The position numbers and the translations under genes are program-made. From NCBI GenBank assembly GCA_009840735.1, contig VXNF01000058.1, forward strand, positions 82,531 to 146,530: 64,000 nucleotides of DNA, read 5' to 3'. This DNA comes from Acidimicrobiia bacterium (lineage in GTDB: Bacteria; Actinomycetota; Acidimicrobiia; Acidimicrobiales; CATQHL01). Positions 1 through 9,784 of the stretch are shown one piece after another (the first letter of the stretch is position 1; each line of letters starts with the position of its first letter). The notes beneath the pieces were generated by a model. That model was not told the DNA's origin. It made no database searches and saw nothing but the letters and a program-made list of their open reading frames with translations.

Positions 1-18
1 CGAGGAGAACTTCGCGCC

Positions 19-1077
19 GTGACCTCTGTGGCACCGCTTGACACGCTCGGCATGTTCGCCGCCACGGCGTCAATGCCCGAGCAGATCGCCGCGGGCGTGG
101 ACGCGGTGGCCGAGGCTGCCGCCGCGGATCGAATCCCCGAGCCCGACGCCATCACCAGCGTTTTGGTGCTGGGCATGGGCGGCAGCGGACTCGTGGGGGA
201 CTTCCTGGCGGTGACCGCCGGGCCGTTCATGTCGCTGCCCGTGGTGGTCGTCAAGAACTACGTGCCCCCCAGCTACGTGGACCGCCGCACACTGGTGCTG
301 GCCGTGTCGTTCTCCGGTGACACCGAGGAGACGCTGTCGGCGGCAGCCGTAGCCGCCGAGCGCGGCGGGCAGATGGTCGCGGTCTGCACGGGCGGACGCC
401 TAGCGGGGTTGGCCGAAACCTGGGGCGCGCCGGTGCTGGCGGTCGATCCCGCCATCTGCATGCCGCGGGCGGCCTTCGCCGCCATGGCCGCGCCGGTGCT
501 GGTGCTGCTGGAGGACCTGGGGTTCTTCCCCGGCGCCAGCGAGTGGCTGGCCAGGGCGGCCGAGCAGCTGCGCCACCGCCGCCGCCAACTCAGCGAGGAT
601 CCCAACCCTGCGCTGCGGCTGGCCCGAGAGATCGCCGGCACCATTCCCGTGGTGTACGGGCCGGGCGGGATCGGCGAGGTCGCCGCCCGGCGCTGGAAGG
701 CGCAGTTCAACGAGAACGCCAAGACGCCCGCCTTCAGCGCGGCGCTGCCGGAGATGACCCACAATGAGATCGCCGGCTGGGGCAGCCTCGAGGAGCTGAC
801 CGCGAGGTCCTTCAGCGCCGTTCAGCTCCGCCACGACTTCGAGCCTCCGCAGGTGGCGGCCAGTTTCGCTTTCCTCGACGAGCACCTCAGCGATTCGGTG
901 CGAGAGGTCTACGAGGTGCGCGCCGGCGGCGACGGGCCGGTCGCACAGATCATGGACCTGATGCTGTTCGGCGACTACGTGTCGCTGCACCTCGCCGCGC
1001 TCGGCGGGGTGGATCCGGGCCCGATCCCCGCCATCGCCGAGCTCAAGGCGGCCCTGAGCGGACCAGGGGGAGCGTGA
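19..1077 (+). CDS. SIS-domain phosphoglucose/phosphomannose isomerase-like protein
   Basis: 352-aa [14 protein letters not shown] and [13 protein letters not shown] motifs, C-terminal NEN..P..HNE region typical of bifunctional PGI/PMI. Confidence 0.8.
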   Translation: MTSVAPLDTLGMFAATASMPEQIAAGVDAVAEAAAADRIPEPDAITSVLVLGMGGSGLVGDFLAVTAGPFMSLPVVVVKNYVPPSYVDRRTLVLAVSFSGDTEETLSAAAVAAERGGQMVAVCTGGRLAGLAETWGAPVLAVDPAICMPRAAFAAMAAPVLVLLEDLGFFPGASEWLARAAEQLRHRRRQLSEDPNPALRLAREIAGTIPVVYGPGGIGEVAARRWKAQFNENAKTPAFSAALPEMTHNEIAGWGSLEELTARSFSAVQLRHDFEPPQVAASFAFLDEHLSDSVREVYEVRAGGDGPVAQIMDLMLFGDYVSLHLAALGGVDPGPIPAIAELKAALSGPGGA

Positions 1078-2534
1078 GACCCGTCGGCGGCGACTTCGCG
1101 GTCGCCGACCTGTCGCTGGCGCCGTTCGGGCGCAAAGAGATCCAGCTCGCGCTCCACGAGATGCCCGGTCTGATGGCGCTGCGGGCCCGCCACAGTGACC
1201 GCAAGCCCCTGGCCGGCGCCCGCATCGCCGGTTCGCTGCACATGACCGTTCAGACTGCCGTGCTGATCGAGACGCTGTGCGAACTCGGCGCCGAGGTGCG
1301 CTGGGCGTCGTGCAACATCTTCTCGACCCAGGACCACGCTGCCGCAGCCGTGGCGGTGGGCCCGACCGGAAGCGTCAGCGAACCCGCCGGCGTGCCGGTG
1401 TTCGCCTGGAAGGGCGAGACGCTGGAGGAGTACTGGCGTTGCACCGAGCAGGTGCTGCGCTGGCCCGACGGCGAAGGCCCGACGCTGATCCTCGACGACG
1501 GCGGCGACGCCACGCTGCTGCTGCACGAGGGCCTCGCCGCCGAGCAGGCCGGCACCGTGCCCGAAGCGACCCCCGACGCCAGCGAGGAGCAGCGGGTGGT
1601 GCTCGCCGCGCTGCGCCGAGTCTTGGCGGAGGATCCCCGGGCGTGGCAGAAGGCCACCGCAGGCGTGCGGGGCGTCAGCGAGGAGACCACCACCGGGGTG
1701 CATCGCCTGTACCGGATGCAGCGGGAAGGAAGCTTGCTGTTCCCGGCCATCAACGTGAACGATTCGGTCACCAAGTCCAAGTTCGACAATCTCTACGGCT
1801 GCCGGCACTCGCTCATCGACGGCCTCAAGCGGGCCACCGACGTGATGCTGGGCGGCAAGCTGGCGGTCGTCTGCGGCTTCGGCGACGTGGGCAAGGGCTG
1901 CGCTGCGGCCCTCGCGGGTCAGGGGGCGCGGGTGGTCGTTACTGAGGTCGACCCCATCTGCGCCCTGCAGGCCGCCATGGAGGGGTATCAGGTGGTCCGT
2001 CTCGAGGACGTGATGGCCAGCGCCGACATCTTCGTGACCGCCACCGGCTGCCGCGACGTGATCACCGCAGAGCACATGGGCCGGATGAAGCACCAGGCGA
2101 TCGTCGGCAACATCGGTCACTTCGACAACGAGGTGGACGTGGCCGGGCTGGGGCGGCTGTCCGACGTGCGACGCGTGCGCGTCAAGGAGCAGGTGGACGA
2201 GTACGTGTTCCCCGACGGCCACTCGGTGATCCTGCTGTCGGAGGGGCGGCTGCTGAACCTCGGCAACGCCACCGGGCACCCCAGCTTCGTGATGTCCTTC
2301 AGCTTTACCAACCAGGTGCTGGCGCAGCTGGAGCTGCACGCCAACGCCGAGGCGTACCGGGACGATTCCGGGAGACCGCAGGTGGCGACGCTTCCCAAAC
2401 ACCTTGACGAGGAGGTCGCCAGGCTGCACCTCGACTCCTTGGGCATCAGGCTGAGCCGCCTCTCCGACGTCCAGGCCGAATACCTCGATGTGCCAGCCGG
2501 TGGCCCCTACAAGCCCGACCATTACCGGTACTAG
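1074..2534 (+). CDS. ahcY: adenosylhomocysteinase
   Basis: [51 protein letters not shown]-terminal KPDHYRY; GTGA overlap with upstream ORF. Confidence 0.97.
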   Translation: MRPVGGDFAVADLSLAPFGRKEIQLALHEMPGLMALRARHSDRKPLAGARIAGSLHMTVQTAVLIETLCELGAEVRWASCNIFSTQDHAAAAVAVGPTGSVSEPAGVPVFAWKGETLEEYWRCTEQVLRWPDGEGPTLILDDGGDATLLLHEGLAAEQAGTVPEATPDASEEQRVVLAALRRVLAEDPRAWQKATAGVRGVSEETTTGVHRLYRMQREGSLLFPAINVNDSVTKSKFDNLYGCRHSLIDGLKRATDVMLGGKLAVVCGFGDVGKGCAAALAGQGARVVVTEVDPICALQAAMEGYQVVRLEDVMASADIFVTATGCRDVITAEHMGRMKHQAIVGNIGHFDNEVDVAGLGRLSDVRRVRVKEQVDEYVFPDGHSVILLSEGRLLNLGNATGHPSFVMSFSFTNQVLAQLELHANAEAYRDDSGRPQVATLPKHLDEEVARLHLDSLGIRLSRLSDVQAEYLDVPAGGPYKPDHYRY

Positions 2535-2581
2535 CGGCGGCATACCCCCGTCGCCTCGAGAACTGCGAGGAGACCAGCAGC

Positions 2582-3244
2582 ATGATCAGACTCACCGCCG
2601 ATGACGGCCACGACCTCGACGCCTACGAGGCCGGCCCCGCCGAGGCCGCCGCCGGCATCGTCGTCATCCAGGAGATCTTCGGCGTGAACGCCCACATCCG
2701 CGACGTCGCCGACCGCTACGCGGCCCTGGGCTACCGGGCGGTCGCCCCCGCGCTGTTCGACCGGCTCGAGCGGGGGGTGGAGCTCGGCTACAGCGACGAG
2801 ACCGTGACCCGGGGCAGGGCCATGCGCGGCACCATCGACTGGGACGACACGGTGCGCGACGTGGCCGCCGCGGTCGACTGCCTGGCGCCCAACGGGCCCG
2901 TCGGCGTCGTGGGCTACTGCTACGGCGGCAGCTTGGCCTGGCTGGCCGCCAACTCTCTGCCGGTAGCGGCGGCCGTGGGCTACTACGGCGGTCAGATCAT
3001 CCAGTTTCTCGACCGCGCCCCGCGGGCGCCGGTGCTGCTGCACTTCGGCGAGGTGGACTACATGATCCCCCTCAGCGACGTGGAGCGGGTCAGCGAGGCG
3101 CACCCCGCGGTGCCGGTCCACGTCTACGACGGCGCCGACCACGGCTTCAACTGCGACGCGCGCGACTCCTACCACCCCGAAGCCGCCGCCCTGGCCCAAC
3201 AGCGCACGCTGGACTTCCTTGCCTCCCACGGCGTGCGTCCCTAA
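2582..3244 (+). CDS. dienelactone hydrolase family protein
   Basis: IQEIFGVN, GYCYGGSLAW nucleophile elbow, DHGFNCD. Confidence 0.9.
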   Translation: MIRLTADDGHDLDAYEAGPAEAAAGIVVIQEIFGVNAHIRDVADRYAALGYRAVAPALFDRLERGVELGYSDETVTRGRAMRGTIDWDDTVRDVAAAVDCLAPNGPVGVVGYCYGGSLAWLAANSLPVAAAVGYYGGQIIQFLDRAPRAPVLLHFGEVDYMIPLSDVERVSEAHPAVPVHVYDGADHGFNCDARDSYHPEAAALAQQRTLDFLASHGVRP

Positions 3245-3961
3245 GTGGGTTCGGCTGTGACCTCCAACGTCGTTGTCCGTCACGTCGACCGCGCCCCCCG
3301 AGAGGTGCTGGCAGGCTTCAGGGAGGTGGACACCTCGACGGCCCATGAGGCCATCGGGCGTTTCGGCTTCCTGGGGGCGCACATCCGGCCCGTCCAGCAG
3401 GGCGCCCGGATCGCCGGCTCGGCTGTCACCGTGCTGGTCCACCCCGGCGACAACATCATGATCCACGCCGCCATCGCGCTCCTCGAGCCGGGCGACGTGC
3501 TGGTTGTCGCCAGCACCGCGCCGTCCGCCAACGCCCTCTTCGGGGAGCTCATGGCGACCTCCGCGCAGGCTCGCGGCGGCGTGGGACTCATCACCGATGG
3601 GGCGGTGCGCGACGTGGACGCCATCCGCCAACTGGGCTTCCCGGTTTGGTCGCAACACATCGGCTGCCAGGGCCCCGTCAAGACCACACCCGGTTGGGTG
3701 AACATCCCCGTCGTGTTGGGCGAGCAGGCCGTCCATCCAGGCGACGTGGTCTGCGCGGACGACACCGGCGTGGTCGTGGTGCCGCGCCGGGGCGCCGCTG
3801 AGGCGCTGGCGGCCGCCCGCCGGCGCATGGCGGCCGAGGCGGTCCTCCGGGAGCGCTTCGCCGCAGGAGAGCTCTCCGTGGACATCGCCGGGCTCGACGC
3901 CAAACTGGCCGAGCTCGGCGTCGTTTACGTAGACCGGCTCGAAGACCTGCCGGCCGGCTAG
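3245..3961 (+). CDS. RraA-like / 4-hydroxy-4-methyl-2-oxoglutarate aldolase family protein
   Basis: GD(V)LVV, G-x-TDGAVRD, VHPGDVVCADDTGVVVVP motifs; GTG start. Confidence 0.85.
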   Translation: MGSAVTSNVVVRHVDRAPREVLAGFREVDTSTAHEAIGRFGFLGAHIRPVQQGARIAGSAVTVLVHPGDNIMIHAAIALLEPGDVLVVASTAPSANALFGELMATSAQARGGVGLITDGAVRDVDAIRQLGFPVWSQHIGCQGPVKTTPGWVNIPVVLGEQAVHPGDVVCADDTGVVVVPRRGAAEALAAARRRMAAEAVLRERFAAGELSVDIAGLDAKLAELGVVYVDRLEDLPAG

Positions 3962-4050
3962 CCGCACGATGCCCGCGCAGAGCCTTGCCTCGCCGCCGGT
4001 GGCCAACCTCTCCGACGTGGCAGCCGGCGGTGCCATCTAGCGTGGAGCCA

Positions 4051-5079
4051 ATGGAGGCCCGAGCAACGTCCGCAGTGTCCGCCGCCCGCCGGACGCTGCG
4101 CGACGCCGAGGTGGCGCTGATCGACGAGCGGCGGCTGCTGTCGGCTGCGGAGTTGACGGAGCTCGCCTGCCTCGACGACGAGCAGGTGCCGGCGCTGACT
4201 GCGCTGGCCCATGCGGTGCGCCTGGAGTGGTGCGGGCCCACCGTGGAAGTAGAAGGCATCCTGTCGGTCAAGACCGGCGGCTGCCCCGAGGACTGCTACT
4301 TCTGCTCGCAGTCGGCGCAGGCACACGAGACGCTGCCCGCCGCGCCGTTCCTCGAGGTGGACGAGGTGCTGTCAGCGGCCCGGGCGACAGCCGCCACGGG
4401 CGCCAGTGAGTTCTGCATGGTCCTGGCGATCCGGGGCCCCGACGAACGGACGCTGCAGCGGCTCATCTCCCTCGTGCCGCTCATCGAGGCCGAGACCGGG
4501 CTGAACGTGGCCGTCAGCGCCGGGATACTCACCACCGAACAGGCGCGCCGGCTGGCCGACGGCGGGGTTCACCGCTACAACCACAACCTGGAGACCGCCC
4601 GCAGCTTCTTCGGCCAGATCGTGACCACTCACACCTGGGAGGAACGCTACGAGACCTGCCTGCTGGTGCGGCGCTGCGGCATGGAACTCTGTTGCGGCGC
4701 GCTCCTAGGGATGGGGGAGAGCCTTGACCAGCGGGTCGAGTTGCTGGGCCAGCTGCAGGCGCTGGATCCGACCGAGGTGCCGGTCAATTTCTTGAATCCC
4801 CGCCCCGGCACGCCGTTGCAGATCCGCCGGCCGCTGCGGCCCCTGGAGGCGCTTCGCTGGATCGCCCTGTTCCGCCTGGCGCTGCCGGGGGTGATCCTGC
4901 GCTACGCCGGCGGCCGGGAGATCACCTTGGGCGAGTTCCAGGCCATGGGCATGACGGCCGGGATCAACGCCCTGATCGTGGGCAACTACCTCACCACGCT
5001 GGGGCGCAGCCCCGAGGAAGACCTCCAGATGCTGGAGGATCTCCGGATGCCCATCGGTGCCCTCGGCGGTGTGATCTGA
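4051..5079 (+). CDS. bioB: biotin synthase (radical SAM)
   Basis: CPEDCYFCSQSAQ radical SAM motif, YNHNLET, NFLNPRPGTPL; start moved to MEARATSA within the 3985 ORF. Confidence 0.96.
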   Translation: MEARATSAVSAARRTLRDAEVALIDERRLLSAAELTELACLDDEQVPALTALAHAVRLEWCGPTVEVEGILSVKTGGCPEDCYFCSQSAQAHETLPAAPFLEVDEVLSAARATAATGASEFCMVLAIRGPDERTLQRLISLVPLIEAETGLNVAVSAGILTTEQARRLADGGVHRYNHNLETARSFFGQIVTTHTWEERYETCLLVRRCGMELCCGALLGMGESLDQRVELLGQLQALDPTEVPVNFLNPRPGTPLQIRRPLRPLEALRWIALFRLALPGVILRYAGGREITLGEFQAMGMTAGINALIVGNYLTTLGRSPEEDLQMLEDLRMPIGALGGVI

Positions 5080-5084
5080 GCGAC

Positions 5085-5297
5085 ATGGGCGGGGCGTTCT
5101 GCCCGTGGTGCGGCACCCAGGAACGCTGCGGCTGCCGCCGGCCTGCCTACGAAGCGCCTCGCCACTGCCCGCAGTGCGGCCGACGCCTCCGGGTGACTGT
5201 GCATCCGACCGGATTCCACGCCCGCTGCCGTCGCTGCCGGTCGGTCAGCGGCCCCGCCGAGGCACACGAGGCGCTTCGCCAGCTCGAGGGGGGCTAA
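5085..5297 (+). CDS. small Cys-rich protein, candidate biotin synthase auxiliary protein (BsaP-like)
   Basis: 70 aa with CPWCG, CGC, CPQCGRR, PTGFHARCRRC; sits between bioB and bioA and overlaps the bioA start (TAATG). Confidence 0.7.
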   Translation: MGGAFCPWCGTQERCGCRRPAYEAPRHCPQCGRRLRVTVHPTGFHARCRRCRSVSGPAEAHEALRQLEGG

Positions 5298-6646
5298 TGA
5301 CCGGCGACGGGCCGGGCGGCAGCGGGGCACAGCGCCGGCCCGACCACGGCGGCGACCAGCAGCGTCGGCACCTCGATCTGATCGAGCGGGATCGCAGACG
5401 CCTTTGGCATCCCTACGCGCCGATGCCGGCCGCGCTGGCGGCAGTGCCGGTGGTCGCCGCCGCCGGCGCCACCCTGACTCTGGCGGACGGGCGGCAGGCG
5501 ATCGACGGCATGTCGTCGTGGTGGGCGGCCATCTGGGGCCAACGGCACCCCGTGCTCGACGAAGCGGTCCGCACCCAGCTCGAGTTGATGGCGCACGTGA
5601 TGTTCGGCGGAATCACCCACCCCGCCGCGGTGGAGCTAGCCGAGCTGCTCGTGGACGTCACCCCGGCGGGCCTCGAACACGTCTTCCTGGCGGACTCCGG
5701 CTCGGTTGCGGTGGAGGTTGCCATCAAGATGGCGCTGCAGCACGCCCGCGGCACCGGCCGCCCCCAGCGCACCCGCTTGCTGACCGTCGCCTCGGGCTAC
5801 CACGGCGACACGCTGGGGGCCATGTCGGTCTGCGACCCGACAGCCGGCATGCACAGCATGTTCAGCCACATCCTGCCCGCCCAGTTCTTCGCCCCGCCGC
5901 CGGCGCCCCGCTACGGCGAAGCGTTGCAGGCCGAGCACATCGCCCCCTTAGCCGACCTGCTCGCCGAACACCGCCAAGAGATCGCCGCGGTCATCCTCGA
6001 GCCGATCCTGCAAGGCGCCGGCGGGATGCGGTTCTATTCGCCGGACTATCTGGCGGAGGTCCGCAGGCTCTGCGACCGCCACGGCGTGCCGCTCATCGCC
6101 GATGAGATCGCCACCGGCTTCGGGCGGACCGGCAGGATGTTCGGTTGCGACCACGCCGGCGTGCGTCCCGACATCCTGTGCCTCGGCAAGGCGCTGACTG
6201 GGGGCTACCTGTCGATGGCGGCGGTGCTCTGCACCCCCGAGATCGCCGCTGGGGTGAGCGCGGCGGAGTCCGGGGCGCTCATGCACGGCCCGACCTTCAT
6301 GGCCAACCCGCTGGCGGCGGCGGTGGCGACAGCATCGACCCGCCTGTTGCTGTCGCGCCCCTGGGCCGCTGAGATCGCCGCAATCAGCGAGTCGCTGGAG
6401 GCTGGACTGGCGCCGGCCGCGGCGCTGCCGGGCGTGTGCGACGTGCGGGTTCTGGGCGCTGTCGGGGTGATCGAGGCCACCGAGCCGCTGCCAGTGGCGG
6501 CCACCCAGGAGCTGCTCTTGGACCGGGGCGTGTGGCTGCGCCCCTTCGGGAGGCTGCTGTACACGATGCCCCCCTACATCAGCAGCGCCGAGCAGCTAGA
6601 CCGCATCACCGCCGCCATGGTGGCCGCCGCCGAGGCGCTGCCATGA
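5297..6646 (+). CDS. bioA: adenosylmethionine-8-amino-7-oxononanoate aminotransferase
   Basis: DGMSSWWAAIWGQRHP, DEIATGFGRTGRMFGCDHAGVRPDILCLGKALTGGY; ATG at 5297 inside the 5105 ORF. Confidence 0.96.
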   Translation: MTGDGPGGSGAQRRPDHGGDQQRRHLDLIERDRRRLWHPYAPMPAALAAVPVVAAAGATLTLADGRQAIDGMSSWWAAIWGQRHPVLDEAVRTQLELMAHVMFGGITHPAAVELAELLVDVTPAGLEHVFLADSGSVAVEVAIKMALQHARGTGRPQRTRLLTVASGYHGDTLGAMSVCDPTAGMHSMFSHILPAQFFAPPPAPRYGEALQAEHIAPLADLLAEHRQEIAAVILEPILQGAGGMRFYSPDYLAEVRRLCDRHGVPLIADEIATGFGRTGRMFGCDHAGVRPDILCLGKALTGGYLSMAAVLCTPEIAAGVSAAESGALMHGPTFMANPLAAAVATASTRLLLSRPWAAEIAAISESLEAGLAPAAALPGVCDVRVLGAVGVIEATEPLPVAATQELLLDRGVWLRPFGRLLYTMPPYISSAEQLDRITAAMVAAAEALP

Positions 6647-6665
6647 GCCCGCAGGGGGCCCACCG

Positions 6666-7814
6666 GTGATCGCGCCGGCTAGGGCCGCAGGCGGCGACTT
6701 CGAGGCCTGGGCAGCCCGAGAGGCCGAGGCGATCCGGGCCGCTGACCGCTGGCGGGAGGTCCGGACCTTCGACGCCCGCGGGCCGGTCGGGACCCTCGGC
6801 GGCCGGGAAGTGATCTCCTTCGCCTCCAACGACTACCTCGGTTTGTCGTTCCACCCCGCCGTGATCGCCGCCGCGAAGGCTGCGCTGGACCGCTGGGGGG
6901 CGGGCGCGACCGCTAGCCGGCTCATCGTCGGCTCGCGCCCGGTCCACGCCGAGCTGGAGGCCGAGCTCTGCGATTGGAAGCAGACCGACCGGGCGCTGGT
7001 CTTCTCCACCGGCTACGCCGCCAACCTGGGGGCGCTGTCCTGCCTCGGCGGCCCCGACTGCCTGATCGTCAGCGACGAGCTGAACCACGCCTCGATCATC
7101 GACGGGTGCCGCCTCAGCCGCTCACCGGTCGCCGTCGCCCGCCACAACGACGTCGAACACATGGAGGCGCTGCTGGCGGAGTCCGCCGCGCCCCGAAAGC
7201 TGGTCGTGGTGGACGCGGTCTTTTCGATGGACGGCGACGAAGCCCCGCTGGCCGCCCTGGGTCAGAGCTGCGCCCGCCACGGGGCGGGGCTGGTGATCGA
7301 CGAGGCGCACGCGGTCCTCGGGCCGCCCCTGGGAGACCTGGCGGGCCTCGAGGGACTCACGTTGTTGCGGGTCGTGACCCTCTCCAAGGCGCTGGGCGCC
7401 GTCGGCGGAGCCGTCTGCGGCCCTGCTCCGCCCATCGACCTCCTCGTGAACCGGGCCCGCCCGTTCATCTTCAGCACAGGACTGGCGCCGCCGGACGCCG
7501 CCGCCGCCCTCGCGGCCATCCGCATCGCCCGCGGCCCCGACGGCGCGGCGCGCGCCGCGCGGCTTGCGGGCCACCTGGATCGTCTGCGGCCCGGCCACCG
7601 GACCCCGATCCTGCCGTTCATCGTGGGCAGCGAGCGGCGGGCGCTGGAGGCGGCCGAGGGGCTGTTAGCCGAGGGGCTGCTTGTGCCGCCGATCCGCCCG
7701 CCGACGGTGCCGCCGGGCAGCTCGCGGCTCCGGGTGGCCCTGTCGGCCGCGCACACCGAGGACATGCTGGATCGGCTGCTGGCAGGCCTGGCGAAGCTCG
7801 GACTGCGACGGTGA
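6666..7814 (+). CDS. bioF: 8-amino-7-oxononanoate synthase
   Basis: SNDYLGLSFHP, STGYAANLGAL, DEAHAVLG, TLSKALGAVGG; GTG start. Confidence 0.95.
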   Translation: MIAPARAAGGDFEAWAAREAEAIRAADRWREVRTFDARGPVGTLGGREVISFASNDYLGLSFHPAVIAAAKAALDRWGAGATASRLIVGSRPVHAELEAELCDWKQTDRALVFSTGYAANLGALSCLGGPDCLIVSDELNHASIIDGCRLSRSPVAVARHNDVEHMEALLAESAAPRKLVVVDAVFSMDGDEAPLAALGQSCARHGAGLVIDEAHAVLGPPLGDLAGLEGLTLLRVVTLSKALGAVGGAVCGPAPPIDLLVNRARPFIFSTGLAPPDAAAALAAIRIARGPDGAARAARLAGHLDRLRPGHRTPILPFIVGSERRALEAAEGLLAEGLLVPPIRPPTVPPGSSRLRVALSAAHTEDMLDRLLAGLAKLGLRR

Positions 7815-8473
7815 CTCGGCCGGGTCGGCTGATCGTGGTCGCCGGAGTGGCCACCGAGATCGGCAAGACGTGGGTCACAGCCCGGGTGATCGAGGAGCTT
7901 CGGGGACGCGGCTTGTCGGTCTGTGCCCGCAAACCCGTGCAGTCCTACGGCCCTGAGGAGCTAGGCGCCACCGACGCGGAGATTCTGGCGGCCGCCAGCG
8001 GCGAGGCGCCGTCGGCGGTCTGCCCGGAGCACCGCTGGTACCCGTTGCCGCTGGCGCCGCCGCTGGCGGCATCGGCCACCGGTCGGGCGTCCCCGCGGCT
8101 GGCGGAGTTGCTCGCCGAGCTCCACTGGCCGTCGCCGGCGGCGGACTTCGGCTTCGTCGAGACGGTGGGCGGCGCCCGGTCGCCTCTGGCCGAGGACGCC
8201 GATTGCGTCGACCTACTCACTGCCCTGGCGGCCGACGGGGTCGTGCTCGTGGCTGGTGCCGATCTCGGCGCCATCAACGCGGTGCGCCTAGCTGCCGACG
8301 CCCTGGCGGGCCCGCCGCTGGTGGTGTTCTGCAACCGCTACCGATCCGCTGACGATGTACATCGCGGCAACATCGCCTGGCTCGCCGAGCGCGACGGGCT
8401 CGCCGTGGAGACTGCCGTCGAGGGATTGGCGGACCGCCTGGCGCAGCTGCCTGAAGGCGACAACGGAAGCTAA
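7811..8473 (+). CDS. bioD: dethiobiotin synthetase
   Basis: VVAGVATEIGKTWVTARVIEELRGRG..ARKPVQSY; GTGA overlap with bioF; start inside the 6974 ORF. Confidence 0.93.
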   Translation: MTRPGRLIVVAGVATEIGKTWVTARVIEELRGRGLSVCARKPVQSYGPEELGATDAEILAAASGEAPSAVCPEHRWYPLPLAPPLAASATGRASPRLAELLAELHWPSPAADFGFVETVGGARSPLAEDADCVDLLTALAADGVVLVAGADLGAINAVRLAADALAGPPLVVFCNRYRSADDVHRGNIAWLAERDGLAVETAVEGLADRLAQLPEGDNGS

Positions 8474-8536
8474 AGCAAAAGCTATTCACAGTATGAGAAC
8501 ATAATAACAAGTCGCTGATTCGGTATCGTTGGCGGG

Positions 8537-9127
8537 ATGCTGATCCCAATCCGCTGCGCGTCGTGCGGCAGCGACGGTGCGCTGCTGTGCGACGCCTGCC
8601 GAAGGCGCCTGGTTCCGGCGCCGCCGCTGCCTGCGCCGCCGGGCACCGACGGGGCGCGCGCCCTGTTCGTCTACGACGAGATCGGCGCCAGCGTGGTCGG
8701 TGCCCTGAAGTTCGCCAACGCGCACCGGCTGGTGCGTTGGCTGGGCCCCGAACTGGCCGCCCTCGCCCCGAGCTGTCCCGACATGGTGACCTGGGCCCCG
8801 GCCACTCCGGCGAACCGCCGCCGACGGGGCTACGACCAGGGGGAGCTGCTCGCCCGGCAGGTGGCGGCACGCCTCGGCGTCAATGCCCGACGATTGTTGG
8901 GGCGCGGCAGGGACACCCCGCAGACCGAGCGAGGGCGGTCAGGGCGGGCCGCCGGGCCGCGCCTCCTCTGCCGTCGGGCCGCGCCGTCGCGGGTGCTCGT
9001 GGTGGACGACGTGCTGACCACCGGCGCCACCGCCGCGGCCGCAGCTCGCCTCCTGCGGCGCAACGGCGCCGAATCCGTCGAGATCCTGGCCGTCGCCTGG
9101 ACGCCCCCGCCCGGTTTCGAGGACTGA
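8537..9127 (+). CDS. comF: ComF-family phosphoribosyltransferase
   Basis: N-terminal C..CG..LLCDAC zinc ribbon, RRRGYDQGELLAR, VLVVDDVLTTGAT PRPP motif. Confidence 0.9.
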   Translation: MLIPIRCASCGSDGALLCDACRRRLVPAPPLPAPPGTDGARALFVYDEIGASVVGALKFANAHRLVRWLGPELAALAPSCPDMVTWAPATPANRRRRGYDQGELLARQVAARLGVNARRLLGRGRDTPQTERGRSGRAAGPRLLCRRAAPSRVLVVDDVLTTGATAAAAARLLRRNGAESVEILAVAWTPPPGFED

Positions 9128-9187
9128 GGAGGCACCCCGACGCCGCGTCGCGGCGGTGTCGCCGAACGGCCACGATTCAGCTGGTTG

Positions 9188-9400
9188 TCAGCTGGTGGGT
9201 GCCAAGTCCCCGTGGTCGCCCCAACGCTCCCAGCAGGAGTGGTGCCAGTGCCGGCGCAGGTCGGGGGCTTCGGTGGGAACCACCACGAGGTGGCCCACAG
9301 CGGCCGGGATGGCGCTGTTGCAGCCCCCGCAGACGTAGCCCTTGGTGGCCTGGTACGGCTGGATGCGCCGCACCTCCAGCATCTCCGGTGGCACCCTCAT
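9188..9400 (-). CDS. small zinc-ribbon protein (actinobacterial 'ATP/GTP-binding protein' type annotation)
   Basis: MRVPPEMLEVRRIQPYQATKGYVCGGCNSAIPAAVGHLVVVP..DLRRHWHHSCW; CxxC..HxHxxC-type metal site; start chosen at 9400. Confidence 0.7.
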   Translation of the reverse strand: MRVPPEMLEVRRIQPYQATKGYVCGGCNSAIPAAVGHLVVVPTEAPDLRRHWHHSCWERWGDHGDLAPTS

Positions 9401-9507
9401 CCCCACAGCCCCCACACGACCGCCAGGATGCACACGGCGAGGCCCAGACCGACGAACAGGTAGTCGCTCCGGCGTCGCTGCCATCTCCTCGTCGGGTCGA
9501 AGCCCAT
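9397..9507 (-). CDS. 36-aa single-TM small membrane protein, overlapping start of the zinc-ribbon gene
   Basis: MGFDPTRRWQRRRSDYLFVGLGLAVCILAVVWGLWG*, GAGGAG ribosome-binding site upstream, stop/start overlap (ATGA) with 9400 start; not in the ORF track because <60 aa. Confidence 0.65.
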   Translation of the reverse strand: MGFDPTRRWQRRRSDYLFVGLGLAVCILAVVWGLWG

Positions 9508-9784
9508 CCCGCTCCTCGCCTCGCCGGGGGACCAGCGAGCAGGTTAGGGACTCCGCCCGCCGGAGGCGACAGCCGCTGCGCGGCGACGGCCGGCACGCAG
9601 GCACCTCGCCCGCCACGGGTGCCCCCTAGCCGCAACCTCAAGCCTCATGTTGTGCAATTTCAGATTATTGATGATATAACGAGATCACTCGGAGTGCAGT
9701 CATTGCTACTCCCTCTTGCATCGACGGATTGGCGCGCCGACGTGGCCGCCGAGGGTGAGTCCCGGCACGAGGAGGGAGGCAGCA

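Noticed and set aside
975-2543. Long minus-strand ORF (522 aa) opposite ahcY, and similar long antisense ORFs (e.g. 2531-4036, 9803-11305, 19790-21322, 30755-31885, 54239-56191)
   Set aside because: Antisense shadows of clearly identified genes in high-GC DNA; Arg/His/Ala/Gly-rich with no recognisable domains.
8495-8511. GAGAACATAATAACAAG here versus GAGAACACAATAACAAG at 50230-50246 (16/17 match) in two intergenic regions
   Set aside because: At 64 kb, near-matches of this length are expected by chance; no further context in common. Only a genome-wide motif count could revive it.
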